64,000 bases of DNA from assembly GCF_003814555.1 (NCBI RefSeq), contig NZ_RKQN01000004.1, positions 239,843-303,842 of the forward strand, written 5' to 3'. Origin of the DNA: Vulcaniibacterium tengchongense (GTDB lineage: Bacteria; Pseudomonadota; Gammaproteobacteria; Xanthomonadales; Xanthomonadaceae). Of the stretch, positions 17,821-27,531 are shown in pieces. The notes beneath the pieces are model-generated. The model made no database searches and was not told the origin of the DNA. It saw only the letters and a list, made by a program, of their open reading frames with translations. The position numbers and the translations under genes were made by a program. Numbering within the stretch: the first letter of the stretch is position 1; each line of letters opens with the position of its first letter.

Positions 17821-18289
17821 GCGGACGCCTCGCTCGTGTACCCGGATTCGTGTGCCTGCCGAACGGCGCGGAGCGCGCGCCCGGCGGCGCAAGTGTGGCA
17901 GGCCGCGTCGCGGCTGTCCGGCACCGGATGCGGCGAAAGCGGCCGCTGCGTCTGCCGCCCGCCGGGCACGGCGGCGGCGCCTGGCGTCGGCCGGCGCCGG
18001 CGTGGTCGCATCGAAGGGCCGCGTGCCGCTGCCGCGGGGACGCGAGCGCGCCGGCGCGGACCGCAGGTCGTTGCGCGTATCCCGGTGCGTGGGCGACGCG
18101 CCACGATCCGACCGCGAGGGCGCCCTCACCGCTCCGCGGGGAAGCGCGGGCGCGGCGCGCCCGCCTCCGCGCGCGGTCGCAGGAGGCGGGCGGCGCGGCC
18201 GGGCGGCGGCCCGTATCCGCGCGCCTGGAACACCCGAACGCCGCCTGACGCGCACGCCGCCGCACGGCCGGCGATCCATCCGGCTGGGC
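17821..18289. other. Long intergenic stretch between permease and slt
   Basis: About 470 bases of very GC-rich sequence separate two divergent genes. Open frames here have only low-complexity Arg/Ala/Pro translations and no recognisable domain. I see no RNA gene. It must hold the promoters of both neighbours. Confidence 0.6.
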
Positions 18290-18295
18290 TATAGT
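18290..18295 (+). promoter_or_regulatory. -10 box of slt, suggesting a leaderless mRNA
   Basis: TATAGT ends eight bases before the slt ATG. A transcript starting seven bases after this box would begin at or one base before the start codon. No Shine-Dalgarno site precedes the ATG, in agreement. No good -35 is visible. Confidence 0.45.
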
Positions 18296-18302
18296 CCGAG
18301 GC

Positions 18303-20327
18303 ATGCTTCGCCCGTTCACGCTCGTATTCGCGGCGTGCATCGCCGCGCTTTCCGCCGCGGCCTGCGCGCAGTCGCCGGCCGCGCCGCCGCCGATGCCGGC
18401 GCAAGCGCCGGCCGATCCGCTGCAGGGCCGCGTGCGCGAGGCGCTGGAAGCGGCCGAGCTCGGCCGCTTCGATCCGGCGCGCTACGCCGATCTCGCCGCG
18501 CACCCGCTGTACCCGTGGATCGAGTACGCGCGCCTGCGCCGCGACGTCGACCTGCTCGACCCGGCGCAGGCGCAGGCCTTCCTCGCCCGTTACCGCGGCC
18601 AGGCCGTGGCCGAGGCGTTCCGCGAGATCTGGCTGGCGGCGGCGGCGCGGCGCCAGGACTGGGCCGCCTACCTGGCCGCCTGGGACCCGCGGATCAAGAG
18701 CCTGGCCCGGCGCTGCGGCGAGCTGCAGGCGCGCCAGGCCCTGGGCCGGGCCGACGCGCAATGGCTGCGCGACGCGCAGGCGGTCTGGCGCAGCGCCGGC
18801 ACGTCGTTGCCGGACGAGTGCGACGCGCCGATGGCCGCGCTCGCCGCGCAGGGCGGCCTGACCCCGGAGCTGCGCTGGGAGCGCATCGACCGGGCGGCGG
18901 CCGAAGGGCAGCCGGGGGTGATGCGCGCCGCCGCCCGCGGCCTGCCCGGCGACCAGCAGGCGCTGGCCGAGGACTACGCCGCGTTCCTCGATGCGCCGCA
19001 CCCGCGCGCGCTGAACTGGCCGAAGACCGAACGCAGCCGGCGCATCGCCTCGCACGGCCTGGCCAGGTACGCCAGGGCGGCGCCCGACGCCGCCGAGGCG
19101 CAACTGCCGCGCTACGCCGAGGCGCTCGGCTTCGGCGAGGAGGAACGCGGCCGCGTGCTGTACCAGATCGCGCTGTGGACCGTGGCCTCGTACGGCCCGG
19201 ACTCGGCGCGCCGCCTCGCCGCGGTGCCGGCCTCCGCCTACGACGAGCGGCTGCACGAATGGCGCGTGCGCGAGGCGCTGGCGCGCTCCGACTGGCGCGC
19301 GGCCTTGCAGGCGATCGAGCGGATGCCGGCCAAACAGCGCGGCGATTCGCGCTGGCAGTACTTCGAGGCGCGCCTGCGCGAGCGCCTCGGCGACCGCGCC
19401 GCGGCCGAGCGGCTGTACCGCGAGGTCGCCGGCAAGAGCGACTTCCACGGCTTCCTCGCCGCCGACCGGCTCGAGCAGCCCTACGCGTTGTGCCCGTGGC
19501 AGCCGCCGGCCGACGCGGCGGCGCGCGCGGCGGTGGAGCGCGACCCGGCGATCGTGCGCGCGATGGGGCTGTTCCGCATCGACCGCACCGGCTGGGCGGT
19601 GCGCGAATGGGACGAGGCGCTGGCGCGCTTCGACGACAGCCGCCGCCGGCTCGCGGTGGAGGTCGCGCAGCGCCACGGCTGGTTCGACCGCGCCGTGTTC
19701 GCGCTCGGCAAGCAGCCGGACGAGCTGCGCCTGTACCACCTGCGCTTCCCGCTGCACCACGACGCGACGATCCGGCGCGAGGCGGCACGCAACCGGCTCG
19801 ACCCGGCCTGGGTCGCGGCCGAGATCCGCGCCGAAAGCGTGTTCTATCCGCGCGCGCGTTCCTCGGCCAACGCGATGGGCCTGATGCAGGTGCTGCCGGC
19901 CACCGGCGCCGCGGTCGCGCGCAACCTCGGCCTGCCCTGGGGCGGCGCCGAGAGCCTGTACGACTCGGACACCAACATCGTGCTCGGCACCGCCTACCTG
20001 CGCCAGCTGCTCGACCGGTACGGCGGCCTGCCGTACCAGGCGATCGCCGGCTACAACGCCGGGCCGGCGCCGCTGGCGCGCTGGCAAGCGCAGCGCCCGG
20101 GCATGGACCCAGACTTCTGGATCGAGACCATCAGCTACAAGGAGACGCGCGAGTACGTCGCCCGCGTGCTCGCGTTCAGCGTGATCTACGACTGGCGCCT
20201 CAACGGCGACGCGCTGCGCCTGGGCGACCGCATGCTCGGCCGGCTCGACGGCCCGCGCAAGGGCTTCGCCTGTCCGCCCCCGGCCGCGCCGCCGGCGCCC
20301 GCGGCGGCGCGCGCGTCACAGCGCTGA
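18303..20327 (+). CDS. slt: Soluble lytic murein transglycosylase
   Basis: A 674-residue periplasmic enzyme of the Slt70 type that cleaves the MurNAc-GlcNAc bond and forms 1,6-anhydro ends. The first about 450 residues form the superhelical U/L ring domain (Ala-rich helices). The C-terminal catalytic domain has AEIRAES with catalytic Glu 511, GLMQVLPATG, NIVLGTAYLRQLL and AIAGYNAGPAPLARW. The signal peptide ends in AAACAQS; the Cys could be lipidated, but the residue at -3 is not Leu, so a soluble periplasmic form is likelier. Length fits the family (about 640-680). It opens a series of plus-strand housekeeping genes. Confidence 0.93.
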   Translation: MLRPFTLVFAACIAALSAAACAQSPAAPPPMPAQAPADPLQGRVREALEAAELGRFDPARYADLAAHPLYPWIEYARLRRDVDLLDPAQAQAFLARYRGQAVAEAFREIWLAAAARRQDWAAYLAAWDPRIKSLARRCGELQARQALGRADAQWLRDAQAVWRSAGTSLPDECDAPMAALAAQGGLTPELRWERIDRAAAEGQPGVMRAAARGLPGDQQALAEDYAAFLDAPHPRALNWPKTERSRRIASHGLARYARAAPDAAEAQLPRYAEALGFGEEERGRVLYQIALWTVASYGPDSARRLAAVPASAYDERLHEWRVREALARSDWRAALQAIERMPAKQRGDSRWQYFEARLRERLGDRAAAERLYREVAGKSDFHGFLAADRLEQPYALCPWQPPADAAARAAVERDPAIVRAMGLFRIDRTGWAVREWDEALARFDDSRRRLAVEVAQRHGWFDRAVFALGKQPDELRLYHLRFPLHHDATIRREAARNRLDPAWVAAEIRAESVFYPRARSSANAMGLMQVLPATGAAVARNLGLPWGGAESLYDSDTNIVLGTAYLRQLLDRYGGLPYQAIAGYNAGPAPLARWQAQRPGMDPDFWIETISYKETREYVARVLAFSVIYDWRLNGDALRLGDRMLGRLDGPRKGFACPPPAAPPAPAAARASQR

Positions 20328-20342
20328 GCGCGCCGGCTGGCC

Positions 20343-20348
20343 TACACT
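20343..20348 (+). promoter_or_regulatory. -10 box of the NDUFA9-like gene, leaderless type
   Basis: TACACT ends eight bases before the ATG at 20356, the same geometry as slt. There is no ribosome site between the box and the start codon. Confidence 0.35.
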
Positions 20349-20355
20349 GGCCGGC

Positions 20356-21255
20356 ATGGCGCAACGGCACATCGTCGTCCTCGGAGGCACCGGCTTCGTC
20401 GGCCGGCACCTGGTCGCGCGCCTGCTGCGCGGCGGCGACCGGGTCACGGTGCTCAGCCGCGGCGCCGACCCGCGCAAGCGCGGGCGGCGGCCGCCGGGCG
20501 CCAGCCTGATCGAGGGCGACGTCGCCGACGTCGGATTCCTCGGCGCGGTGCTCGACGACGCCGACGCGGTGGTCAACCTCGCCGGCGTCCTCAACGAACG
20601 CCGCGACGACGGCCGCGAGTTCGAGCAGGTGTTCGTCGGCATCGCCGACGCGCTGATCGAGGCGATGCGCCGCAACCGCGTGCGCCGCCTGCTGCAGACG
20701 AGCGCGCTCAACGCCGGCCACGGCGACAGCCACTACCTGCAGGCGCGCGGCCGCGCCGAGCGGCACGTGCGCGGCTCCGGCCTGGACTGGACGCTGTTCC
20801 GCCCCTCGGTGATCGCCGGCCCCGGCGACAGCCTGTTCTGCCGCTTCGACCGGCTGCTGAAATGGACGCCGGTACTGCCGATCGGCCGCGCCGAGGCGAA
20901 GTTCCAGCCGGTCTGGGTCGGCGACGTGGCCGAGGCCTACGCCCGCGCGCTCGACGAACCGCGCAGCGTCGGCGAAAGCTACGACCTGGTCGGCCCTGAC
21001 GTGCTGACCCTGGCGCAGATCGTGCGCCTGGCCGCGCGCGGCCGCGGCCGCGCGCGCCTGGTGCTCGGCCTGCCGCCGGCGCTCGGCCGGTTGCAGGCGC
21101 GGGTCGGCGAGTGGCTGCCGGGCAAGCCGATCAGCCGCGACAACTGGCGTTCGCTGCAGCTGGATTCGGTCAGTTCCGACGACGGCCTGCGCCGGCTCGG
21201 AGTCGCGCCGACCGCGGTGGCGCCCAGGCTCGACGAGATCCTCGCCGGCTGCTGA
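20356..21255 (+). CDS. Atypical SDR, complex I NDUFA9-like NAD(P)-binding protein
   Basis: A 299-residue nucleotide-binding protein. The Rossmann motif VLGGTGFVGRHL is at 8-19, and VVNLAGVLNE, LQTSALNA and WTLFRPSVIAGPGD follow the NDUFA9/complex I-associated SDR pattern. It lacks the classic YxxxK: the sequence after the Ser block is HYLQARGRAE, where the Tyr is followed by Arg at +5 rather than Lys at +4. The family is thought to bind NADPH structurally or act on quinone or isoprenoid-like substrates; the bacterial role is not settled. It lies 28 bases after slt. Confidence 0.8.
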   Translation: MAQRHIVVLGGTGFVGRHLVARLLRGGDRVTVLSRGADPRKRGRRPPGASLIEGDVADVGFLGAVLDDADAVVNLAGVLNERRDDGREFEQVFVGIADALIEAMRRNRVRRLLQTSALNAGHGDSHYLQARGRAERHVRGSGLDWTLFRPSVIAGPGDSLFCRFDRLLKWTPVLPIGRAEAKFQPVWVGDVAEAYARALDEPRSVGESYDLVGPDVLTLAQIVRLAARGRGRARLVLGLPPALGRLQARVGEWLPGKPISRDNWRSLQLDSVSSDDGLRRLGVAPTAVAPRLDEILAGC

Positions 21256-21324
21256 ACGCGCCCGGCGACGGCGCCGCCCGCCGCAACTGTTTAACATCGG
21301 ACGCCCGTTCCGAAGGAGACGGCC

Positions 21325-21702
21325 ATGGGCCTGCTCGACACCCTGCTCGGCCACGCCGGCGAGAAGCCGATCGACAAGCTCGCCGGCGAGTTCGCGCCGC
21401 TGCTCGCGCCCGGCGAAAGCCTGCAGCGCGCGTTCGGCCTGATCCGCGACCTGATCGTGTTCACCGACCGCCGGCTGATCCTGGTCAACAAGCAGGGCGT
21501 CACCGGCAGCAAGGTCGAATACCTGAGCGTGCCCTACCGCAGCATCGTGATGTTCGCGGTCGAGACCGCCGGCCACTTCGACATGGAGGCCGAGCTGCGG
21601 CTGTGGGTGTCCGGCCAGGCGCAGCCGATCGCGCGCAGCCTCGGCCGCAACAGCGGCGCGCAGGACATCCTGGCGCTGATCGCGCAGCACGCGCCGCGCT
21701 GA
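21325..21702 (+). CDS. Bacterial PH-domain protein
   Basis: A 125-residue soluble protein of the bPH_1 type. Features are [36 protein letters not shown] (about 30-65), with the [12 protein letters not shown] turn typical of the fold, and a beta-strand-rich middle. There is no signal peptide or membrane segment. The biochemical role of the family is unknown; it may mediate protein contacts. GAAGGAGACGGCC precedes the start. Its stop is 10 bases before cca, so the two are probably co-transcribed. Confidence 0.85.
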   Translation: MGLLDTLLGHAGEKPIDKLAGEFAPLLAPGESLQRAFGLIRDLIVFTDRRLILVNKQGVTGSKVEYLSVPYRSIVMFAVETAGHFDMEAELRLWVSGQAQPIARSLGRNSGAQDILALIAQHAPR

Positions 21703-21712
21703 GGCGGAGCCC

Positions 21713-22939
21713 ATGAAGGTCTATCTGGTCGGCGGCGCGGTCCGCGACCGCCTGCTCGGCCTGCCGCCGGGCGACCGCGACTGGGTGGTGGTCGGCGAGA
21801 CCCCGGCCTCGATGGAAGCCGCGGGCTTCAAGCCGGTCGGCCGCGACTTCCCGGTGTTCCTGCATCCGCGCACCGGCGAGGAATACGCGCTGGCCCGCAC
21901 CGAACGCAAGGCCGGGCGCGGCTACCGCGGCTTCGTGGTCGACGCCGATCCCGCGGTGACGCTGGAGGAGGATCTCGGCCGGCGCGACTTCACCGTCAAC
22001 GCGATCGCGCAGGACGAGGACGGCGCGCTGGTGGACCCCTACGGCGGCGCGCGCGACATCGCGGCGCGGGTGCTGCGCCACGTCGGCCCGGCGTTCGTCG
22101 AGGACCCGCTGCGGGTGCTGCGTGCGGCCCGCTTCATGGCGCGGCTGGCGCCGCTGGGCTTCCGCGTCGCGCCGGAGACGCTGGCGCTGATGCGGCGGAT
22201 GGCGGAGTCCGGCGAGCTGGCCGAGCTGAGCGCCGAACGCGTCTGGCAGGAGCTGCGCCGCGCCCTGGCCAGCGCCGCGCCGTCGGCCTTCGTGCGCACC
22301 CTGCGCGAGGCCGGCGCGCTCGCCGCGGTGCTGCCGGAGGTGGACGCGCTGTACGGCGTGCCGCAGCGCGCCGAGTTCCATCCGGAGGTCGACACCGGCG
22401 CGCACGTCGAGCTGGTCTGCGACATGGCGGCGCGGCTCGCGCCGGGCGACGACCGCATCGGTTTCGCCGCGCTGACCCACGACCTCGGCAAGGCGCTGAC
22501 GCCGGCCGAGGCGTGGCCCAGGCATCTGGGCCACGAGCGCGCCGGCCTGGCGCCGCTGCGCGCGCTGTGCGAGCGGCTCAAGGTGCCGACCGAGCACCGC
22601 CGCCTGGCCGAGGCCGCGTGCCGCGAGCACCTCAACGTGCACCGCTTCGACGAACTGCGCGCGTCCACCGTGTACGAATTGCTGGCGCGCTGCGACGGTT
22701 TCCGCAACCCGGAGCGCATCGCCCGGATGGCGCTGGTGTGCGAGGCCGACAAGCGCGGCCGCGCCGGCCTGTCCGAACGGCCCTACCCGCAGGGCCCGGC
22801 GCTGGTCGCGGCGCTGCGCGCGGCGCTGGCGGTGAAGGCGGCCGACCTGCCGCCGCAGCTCGAAGGCCCCGCCGTGGGCGAGGCGCTGCGGCGCGCGCGC
22901 ATCGCGGCGATCGCGCAGGCGACGGGCAAGCGCGAGTAG
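21713..22939 (+). CDS. cca: Multifunctional CCA protein (tRNA nucleotidyltransferase)
   Basis: A 408-residue class II nucleotidyltransferase that adds or repairs the 3' CCA end of tRNA. The head domain has GGAVRD at 7-12 and the metal-binding Asp 21/Asp 23 in [15 protein letters not shown] and [11 protein letters not shown] are nucleotide-binding motifs. The C-terminal HD domain is present (THDLGKAL, His 256-Asp 257), which in gammaproteobacterial Cca gives phosphatase and 2',3'-cyclic phosphodiesterase activities. Length matches the E. coli protein (412). GGCGGAG sits a few bases before the ATG. Confidence 0.96.
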   Translation: MKVYLVGGAVRDRLLGLPPGDRDWVVVGETPASMEAAGFKPVGRDFPVFLHPRTGEEYALARTERKAGRGYRGFVVDADPAVTLEEDLGRRDFTVNAIAQDEDGALVDPYGGARDIAARVLRHVGPAFVEDPLRVLRAARFMARLAPLGFRVAPETLALMRRMAESGELAELSAERVWQELRRALASAAPSAFVRTLREAGALAAVLPEVDALYGVPQRAEFHPEVDTGAHVELVCDMAARLAPGDDRIGFAALTHDLGKALTPAEAWPRHLGHERAGLAPLRALCERLKVPTEHRRLAEAACREHLNVHRFDELRASTVYELLARCDGFRNPERIARMALVCEADKRGRAGLSERPYPQGPALVAALRAALAVKAADLPPQLEGPAVGEALRRARIAAIAQATGKRE

Positions 22940-23148
22940 GCAGGGTCCGTCGCTGCGGACCGGCGCGGATCGAGCCGGAAGGAACGAGCGCGCCTCGCTC
23001 GCCGCACGTGCGCACGCCCGCTCGCGGGATGGGGCCGTGCCGGCGCGCCGCCCCGTCTCCGGCATCGGGGTTCCAACCGGTGGGTCGCGCGCATCCGCGC
23101 CGATCCGCGGCAGAAGCGCGGTCGCGCCGCCGGCGCCCGCATCGCGGC

Positions 23149-23172
23149 GGGCCGGACGCGCCGGTCCGGCCC
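23149..23172. terminator. Hairpin between convergent cca and TonB receptor genes
   Basis: GGGCCGGAC at 23149-23157 pairs with GTCCGGCCC at 23164-23172 around a six-base loop. It lies 11 bases beyond the receptor stop. No T-run follows on either strand, so termination strength is uncertain. Confidence 0.4.
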
Positions 23173-23182
23173 GCGTCGCCGG

Positions 23183-25705
23183 TCAGAAGCGGTAGTCCAG
23201 GCGGGCGTAGTAGCTGCCGCCGTTCATGCCGAACGGCATCGTCTCCCAGCCGTACTTGAAGCCCAGCGACGGGAACGGGTTGACGCCCGGATCGTCGGCG
23301 CCGACGGTCCACTCGTCGGGGTATTCGTCGAAGAGGTTGTTGCCGCCGACGGTCAGGGCCAGGTTCTCGGAGAAGGCGTAGCGCACGCCCAGGTCGAACA
23401 GCCACTTGCCGTCCCAGGTCTGCTTCAACCCCGGGGTGAAGCCCTCGCCTGCGACCGAGCCGTAGTAGTTGCCGCGGCCGGTGATCTGCCACGGCCCGGT
23501 TTCGTACACCGCCTGCAGCACGTGGTGCGCGCGCGGCTGCCCCTGTTCCACCAGGGTGACCTGGGCGTCGTCGAACAGCGCCGCCGGCGGCAGGATCGGC
23601 GATTGCGAACGCCGCGCCTCGACCTCGGTCTTGTTGAAGTGCACCAGCGCGGTCAGGTCGAGCCGGCTGCCGGCGGCGAACTCGGTGCCGTGGTTCAGCA
23701 CCAGGTCGACGCCGGTGGTGCGGGTGTCGATGGCATTGGTGAAGAACAGCACCTGGCCGACGCCGATCGGATCGAGGATCGCGCGGATCGGGCAGTTCGC
23801 CAGGTCCGCGGCGCAGGGGTTGCCGTCGGTGCCGACGCTCTCGGGCTGGATGTTCGACGAGAAGATGATGCGGTCGTCGATGTCGATGCGGAACACGTCG
23901 AGCGTGGCCGAGAAGCGTTCGTTGGGCTTCCAGACGAAGCCGAGCGTGCCGCTGGTCGAGGTCTCCTCCTGCAGCGGCTCGATGCCGAACGCGCGCGTCA
24001 CCGCGCTGTCCTGGCGCGCGGTCAAGGTGTCGGTGAGCACGCCTTCGGCGTTGAGGTTGGTCGAGCGCTGGCTGTAGAACAGCTGCTGCACGCCGGGCGC
24101 GCGGAAGCCGGTGGCGAGGGTGCCGCGCACGGCGAAGCGCTCGCTGGCGTCGAAGCGCGCCGACAGCTTGCCGGTGGTGGTGTTGCCGAAGTCGGAGTAG
24201 TCCTCGAAGCGCACCGCCGCGCCGATCAGCAGGCGCTCGCCCAGGTGGGTCTCGGCGTCGAGGTACACCGCCATGCTGTGGCGGCCGTCGTCCACCGCCT
24301 CGCTCGGCGAGAAGCCGGGGAAGCCCTGGATGCCCGGCTGCGCGATCTCGCCGGCCTGGCCGACGATCGGAATGCCGCGGTCGTTGGTGCGGCCGTAGGT
24401 GTACGACACCGGGTCGCCGGCCTCGATGCGGTAGTCGTCCTGGCGCCATTCGAACCCGGTGGCCAGGTACAGCGGGTTGCCGCCCCAGCCGTCGACGCTG
24501 CCGTTGAAGTCGAGGTTGAAGGTGGTCTGGTCGAACCGCAGCGTGCCGGTGTCGGCGGAGGTCGGCGATTCGGCGTAGATGCCGGCGGCGGGGTCGGCCG
24601 GGTCGCGCGGCTCGTACCACCAGCTGACGTTGACCGAATTGCTCTCCTCGAAGCCGAACTTGTTGCGCCCGCGGTTGATCGACACGTCCCAGTCCCAGCG
24701 GTCGCCGAGCGGCGCGCGGTAGCCCACCGCGACCGATGCGTCCTCGACCGTGGTCAGGATGTTGGGCAGGAAGCCGTCCGGGTACAGCGCCGGCACGGTG
24801 CGGTTGTCGCCGGCGCTGCGGAAGAAGCCGGAGGAGTCGCCCTCGCGCCGCGACACCCCGCCGAACCAGTACAGCTCGCCGGCGCCGGCGGGCAGGCCGC
24901 CGTTGAACCACAGGTAGTGGTCCCGGGCGTCGGCGTCGCCCAGGCGCTGGGTCACGCGCGGCGGATCCACGCGCAGGCGGTCCGGTCCGGCGCGGTTGGT
25001 CTCGTTGCGGTTGCGCGCCTCGGCGGTGAGGTTGAGGAAGCCCTCGCCGCCGAGCGCGAAGCCGGTGTTGACCGAGCCGTGCAGCATCTCGCCGTCGCCG
25101 GCGTAGTACTGCGCGCCTTCCACCGACACCTCGGTGTGGTCGGTCTGCTTCTTCAGGATGATGTTGATCACGCCGGCGATGGCGTCCGAGCCGTACTGCG
25201 CCGCGGCGCCGTCGCGCAGCACCTCGATGCGCTCGATCGCCGCGACCGGGATCGCGTTGATGTCGGTGCCCGCCGAGCCGCGGCCGATGGTCTGCTGCAC
25301 GTTGACCAGCGCCTGCTGGTGGCGGCGCTTGCCGTTGACCAGCACCAGCACCTGGTCCGGGCCGAGCGCGCGCAGCGTCGCCGGGCGCAGGATGTCGGTG
25401 CCGTCGGAGACGAAGGTGCGGGAGAAATTGAACGACGGCTCGAGCATCTGCAGGATCTGCCCGACTTCGAGCGCGCCGGTGGCGTTGAGCTCCTCGCGGC
25501 CGATCACGTCGACCGGCGCGGCGGTGTCCTCGGCGGTGCGGCCGCGCACGCGCGAGCCGGTGACCTGGATGCGGTCGAGGGTGGTGGGTTCCTGGCCCGC
25601 GGCGGCGCTCGCCGGTGGCTGGGCCGGGGCGGACGGGGACAGCGCGACGGCCGCCAAAGCGGCGGCGATGGCCGGGGTCAGGCGATTGCGGATCGGGGCA
25701 GGCAC
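23183..25705 (-). CDS. TonB-dependent outer-membrane receptor, second
   Basis: An 840-residue receptor beginning at GTG 25705 with AGAGGGAGAGAGAGCC upstream. After a signal peptide ending near APAQP comes TTLDRIQVTGSRVRG, then a plug with DTAAPVDVIGREELNATG and [21 protein letters not shown], and a barrel ending in Phe (ARLDYRF). It resembles the receptor at 13878 in plug layout, so the two are from one subfamily, but the genes are separated by unrelated housekeeping genes. No biosynthetic or degradative neighbours hint at the ligand. The GTG start is supported by the signal peptide. Confidence 0.88.
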   Translation of the reverse strand: MPAPIRNRLTPAIAAALAAVALSPSAPAQPPASAAAGQEPTTLDRIQVTGSRVRGRTAEDTAAPVDVIGREELNATGALEVGQILQMLEPSFNFSRTFVSDGTDILRPATLRALGPDQVLVLVNGKRRHQQALVNVQQTIGRGSAGTDINAIPVAAIERIEVLRDGAAAQYGSDAIAGVINIILKKQTDHTEVSVEGAQYYAGDGEMLHGSVNTGFALGGEGFLNLTAEARNRNETNRAGPDRLRVDPPRVTQRLGDADARDHYLWFNGGLPAGAGELYWFGGVSRREGDSSGFFRSAGDNRTVPALYPDGFLPNILTTVEDASVAVGYRAPLGDRWDWDVSINRGRNKFGFEESNSVNVSWWYEPRDPADPAAGIYAESPTSADTGTLRFDQTTFNLDFNGSVDGWGGNPLYLATGFEWRQDDYRIEAGDPVSYTYGRTNDRGIPIVGQAGEIAQPGIQGFPGFSPSEAVDDGRHSMAVYLDAETHLGERLLIGAAVRFEDYSDFGNTTTGKLSARFDASERFAVRGTLATGFRAPGVQQLFYSQRSTNLNAEGVLTDTLTARQDSAVTRAFGIEPLQEETSTSGTLGFVWKPNERFSATLDVFRIDIDDRIIFSSNIQPESVGTDGNPCAADLANCPIRAILDPIGVGQVLFFTNAIDTRTTGVDLVLNHGTEFAAGSRLDLTALVHFNKTEVEARRSQSPILPPAALFDDAQVTLVEQGQPRAHHVLQAVYETGPWQITGRGNYYGSVAGEGFTPGLKQTWDGKWLFDLGVRYAFSENLALTVGGNNLFDEYPDEWTVGADDPGVNPFPSLGFKYGWETMPFGMNGGSYYARLDYRF

Positions 25706-25808
25706 GGCTCTCTCTCCCTCTTGCGATGGCGGCTGCGGATCCCCCGACCCAGCCTTACCACTTCTTAACTTTTGCGCAAGATGGCGGAGAACTTTGCCCG
25801 ATCCGGCT

Positions 25809-26246
25809 TTACGGCAAATCCTTGATATTGCGATGCCGGTCGCAATCCGGACGGGCCCGGCGCCGATCCAGCCGCTCCAGCCCGCGCGCCAGCGGCGTCG
25901 GCGCCAGCAGCAGGCCCGCCAGGGCGCCGAGCGCGTTGGCCAGCGCGTCGTAGGCATCGGCCTGGCGCGAGGCGGTCAGCGCGGCCTGGGCGAATTCCAG
26001 CCCGACGCCGAGCCCGACCAGCCCCGCCGCGGCCAGCGCCTGGGCCGGCAGGCGCGCGAACAGCAGCACCGCGTACCCCGACAGCGCCGCGTAGGCGAGC
26101 AGGTGTTCGATCTTGTCGAAGCCGGCGAACGGCGCCGGCGGCAGCGCCTGCGCCGGCAGCAGCGAGGTCCACGCCACCGCCGCGAGCATCGCCAGCCACA
26201 GCCCGAGCCACAGCCGGGGCCTGCGGAAATCGCGCAACGGGCTCAC
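25809..26246 (-). CDS. VanZ-like membrane protein
   Basis: A 145-residue protein with about four hydrophobic segments and FDKIEHLLAYAALSGYAVLLF around residue 45, the VanZ-family core (FDKxxHxxxYxxLg). Members are linked to teicoplanin resistance in Gram-positives, but the molecular role is unknown and in proteobacteria they are common without a resistance context. The GTG start overlaps the methyltransferase stop (GTGA), so translation is coupled. The C-terminus is Arg-rich. Confidence 0.75.
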   Translation of the reverse strand: MSPLRDFRRPRLWLGLWLAMLAAVAWTSLLPAQALPPAPFAGFDKIEHLLAYAALSGYAVLLFARLPAQALAAAGLVGLGVGLEFAQAALTASRQADAYDALANALGALAGLLLAPTPLARGLERLDRRRARPDCDRHRNIKDLP

Positions 26247-27472
26247 AGGCGGAAGCTCAGGTCGCCGGCGAGGAAGGCCACGCCGAACTCGACGTCCTTC
26301 TCGAATCCCATCGCCTGGAAGCGCTCGCCCATTTCGCTGGGCAGGGTCAGGCGTTTCACTTCCTGGGTGCGGCGCAGGCGTTCGCGCTCGTCCTCGATCC
26401 GCTCGATCCGCTCGAGCACCCCGGCCAGGCCGTTGCCGAGCAGGAAGCTGGCCTGCGAGCAGTAGCCGGCCAGGTCGAAACCCGCCGCCACGCCGGCCTC
26501 GGCCAGCGCGGTGAAATCGACCGACGCGGTCAGGTCCTGCAGCCCCGGCCACAGCAGCGGCGCCTCGTGCATGCGGTGGCGGTAGAACGCGCGCAGGGTG
26601 CCGTCGCGGCGCCCGGGCAGGTAGTACTCGCCGCGCACGTAGCCGTAGTCGACGAACAGCAGCGCGCCGCGGCGCATCCCGCCCGCCACCGCCTGCAGCC
26701 AGTACGGCAGCTGCGGCAGCACCTCGGAGCGGTAGCCGGGCTCGAACGCGCGGCCGAGGCTGCGCTCCAGCTGCCGCACCGCGCCGGTCAGGAACGCGTC
26801 GGCCGGGCGCAGCACCCGCGCCAGCTCGCCGCCTTCGACCGCCACGTGCTCCTCGAACACCTCGCCGGCGTGCGCGCCCTCGCCGATCGCGAAGCGCGGC
26901 GTCGGCAGCGCGTCGATCACCTCGTTGGCGAACACCACGCCGTCCCAATCGTCGGCGAACGGGCCGTCGACCCACTCGACCAGCTCGAACAGCGGCGGCA
27001 CCAGCCGCTGCCGCAGCCGCTCGCGCTGGCGCTGGCGCAGCTCCGCGCTGGGCTCCAGGATGGCGTAGCGGTCCGGCAGCGCGTCCAGTTCCAGCAGGCG
27101 CTTGAGCGCGACCTCGGCGAACGCGCCGGTGCCGCCGCCCAGTTCGAGCAGGCGCGCCTGCGGGCCGAGCTGGCGCAGCACCGGGCTCAAGGCCTCGGCC
27201 ACGCAGGCGGCGAACACCGGGCCGAGTTCGGGCGCGGTGACGAAGTCGCCGCCCTCGCCGAACTTGCGCGTGCCGGCGCTGTAGTAGCCCAGCCCGGGCG
27301 CGTACAGCGCCAGCTCCATGAACCGCGAGAACGGGATCGCGCCGCCGGCGGCGGCGATCTGCTCGCGGATCAGCGCCTCCAGGCGCCGGCTGTGGGCGAG
27401 CGCGTCGGCGTCGGGCGGCGGCAGGCTCTGCGCGGCGCGCGCGGCGTCCTGCGGGCGGGGATCGATGGACAT
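26243..27472 (-). CDS. SAM-dependent methyltransferase, MidA/NDUFAF7 family
   Basis: A 409-residue protein. The SAM-binding motif LLELGGGTGAFAE is near residue 110; the upstream FSRFMELALYAPGLGYYSAG and GDFVTAPELGPVFAACVA are diagnostic of the MidA/NDUFAF7 family. In eukaryotes NDUFAF7 dimethylates an Arg of a complex I subunit during assembly; the bacterial target is not established. An NDUFA9-like gene lies 5 kb away, an interesting but unproven link. It is divergent from the pteridine reductase gene, 59 bases apart, and coupled to the VanZ-like gene downstream. Confidence 0.88.
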   Translation of the reverse strand: MSIDPRPQDAARAAQSLPPPDADALAHSRRLEALIREQIAAAGGAIPFSRFMELALYAPGLGYYSAGTRKFGEGGDFVTAPELGPVFAACVAEALSPVLRQLGPQARLLELGGGTGAFAEVALKRLLELDALPDRYAILEPSAELRQRQRERLRQRLVPPLFELVEWVDGPFADDWDGVVFANEVIDALPTPRFAIGEGAHAGEVFEEHVAVEGGELARVLRPADAFLTGAVRQLERSLGRAFEPGYRSEVLPQLPYWLQAVAGGMRRGALLFVDYGYVRGEYYLPGRRDGTLRAFYRHRMHEAPLLWPGLQDLTASVDFTALAEAGVAAGFDLAGYCSQASFLLGNGLAGVLERIERIEDERERLRRTQEVKRLTLPSEMGERFQAMGFEKDVEFGVAFLAGDLSFRL

Positions 27473-27531
27473 GCGGGGCTTGCGTGGGACACTGGCGTAC
27501 AGGATACGGCACCGCCCGGGAGACGCCCGTC

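Noticed and set aside
23074..23083. Reverse-orientation CACCGGTT near the cca/TonB receptor gap
   Set aside because: It is downstream of both convergent genes, so it cannot be a promoter operator, and only the 8-base core matches.
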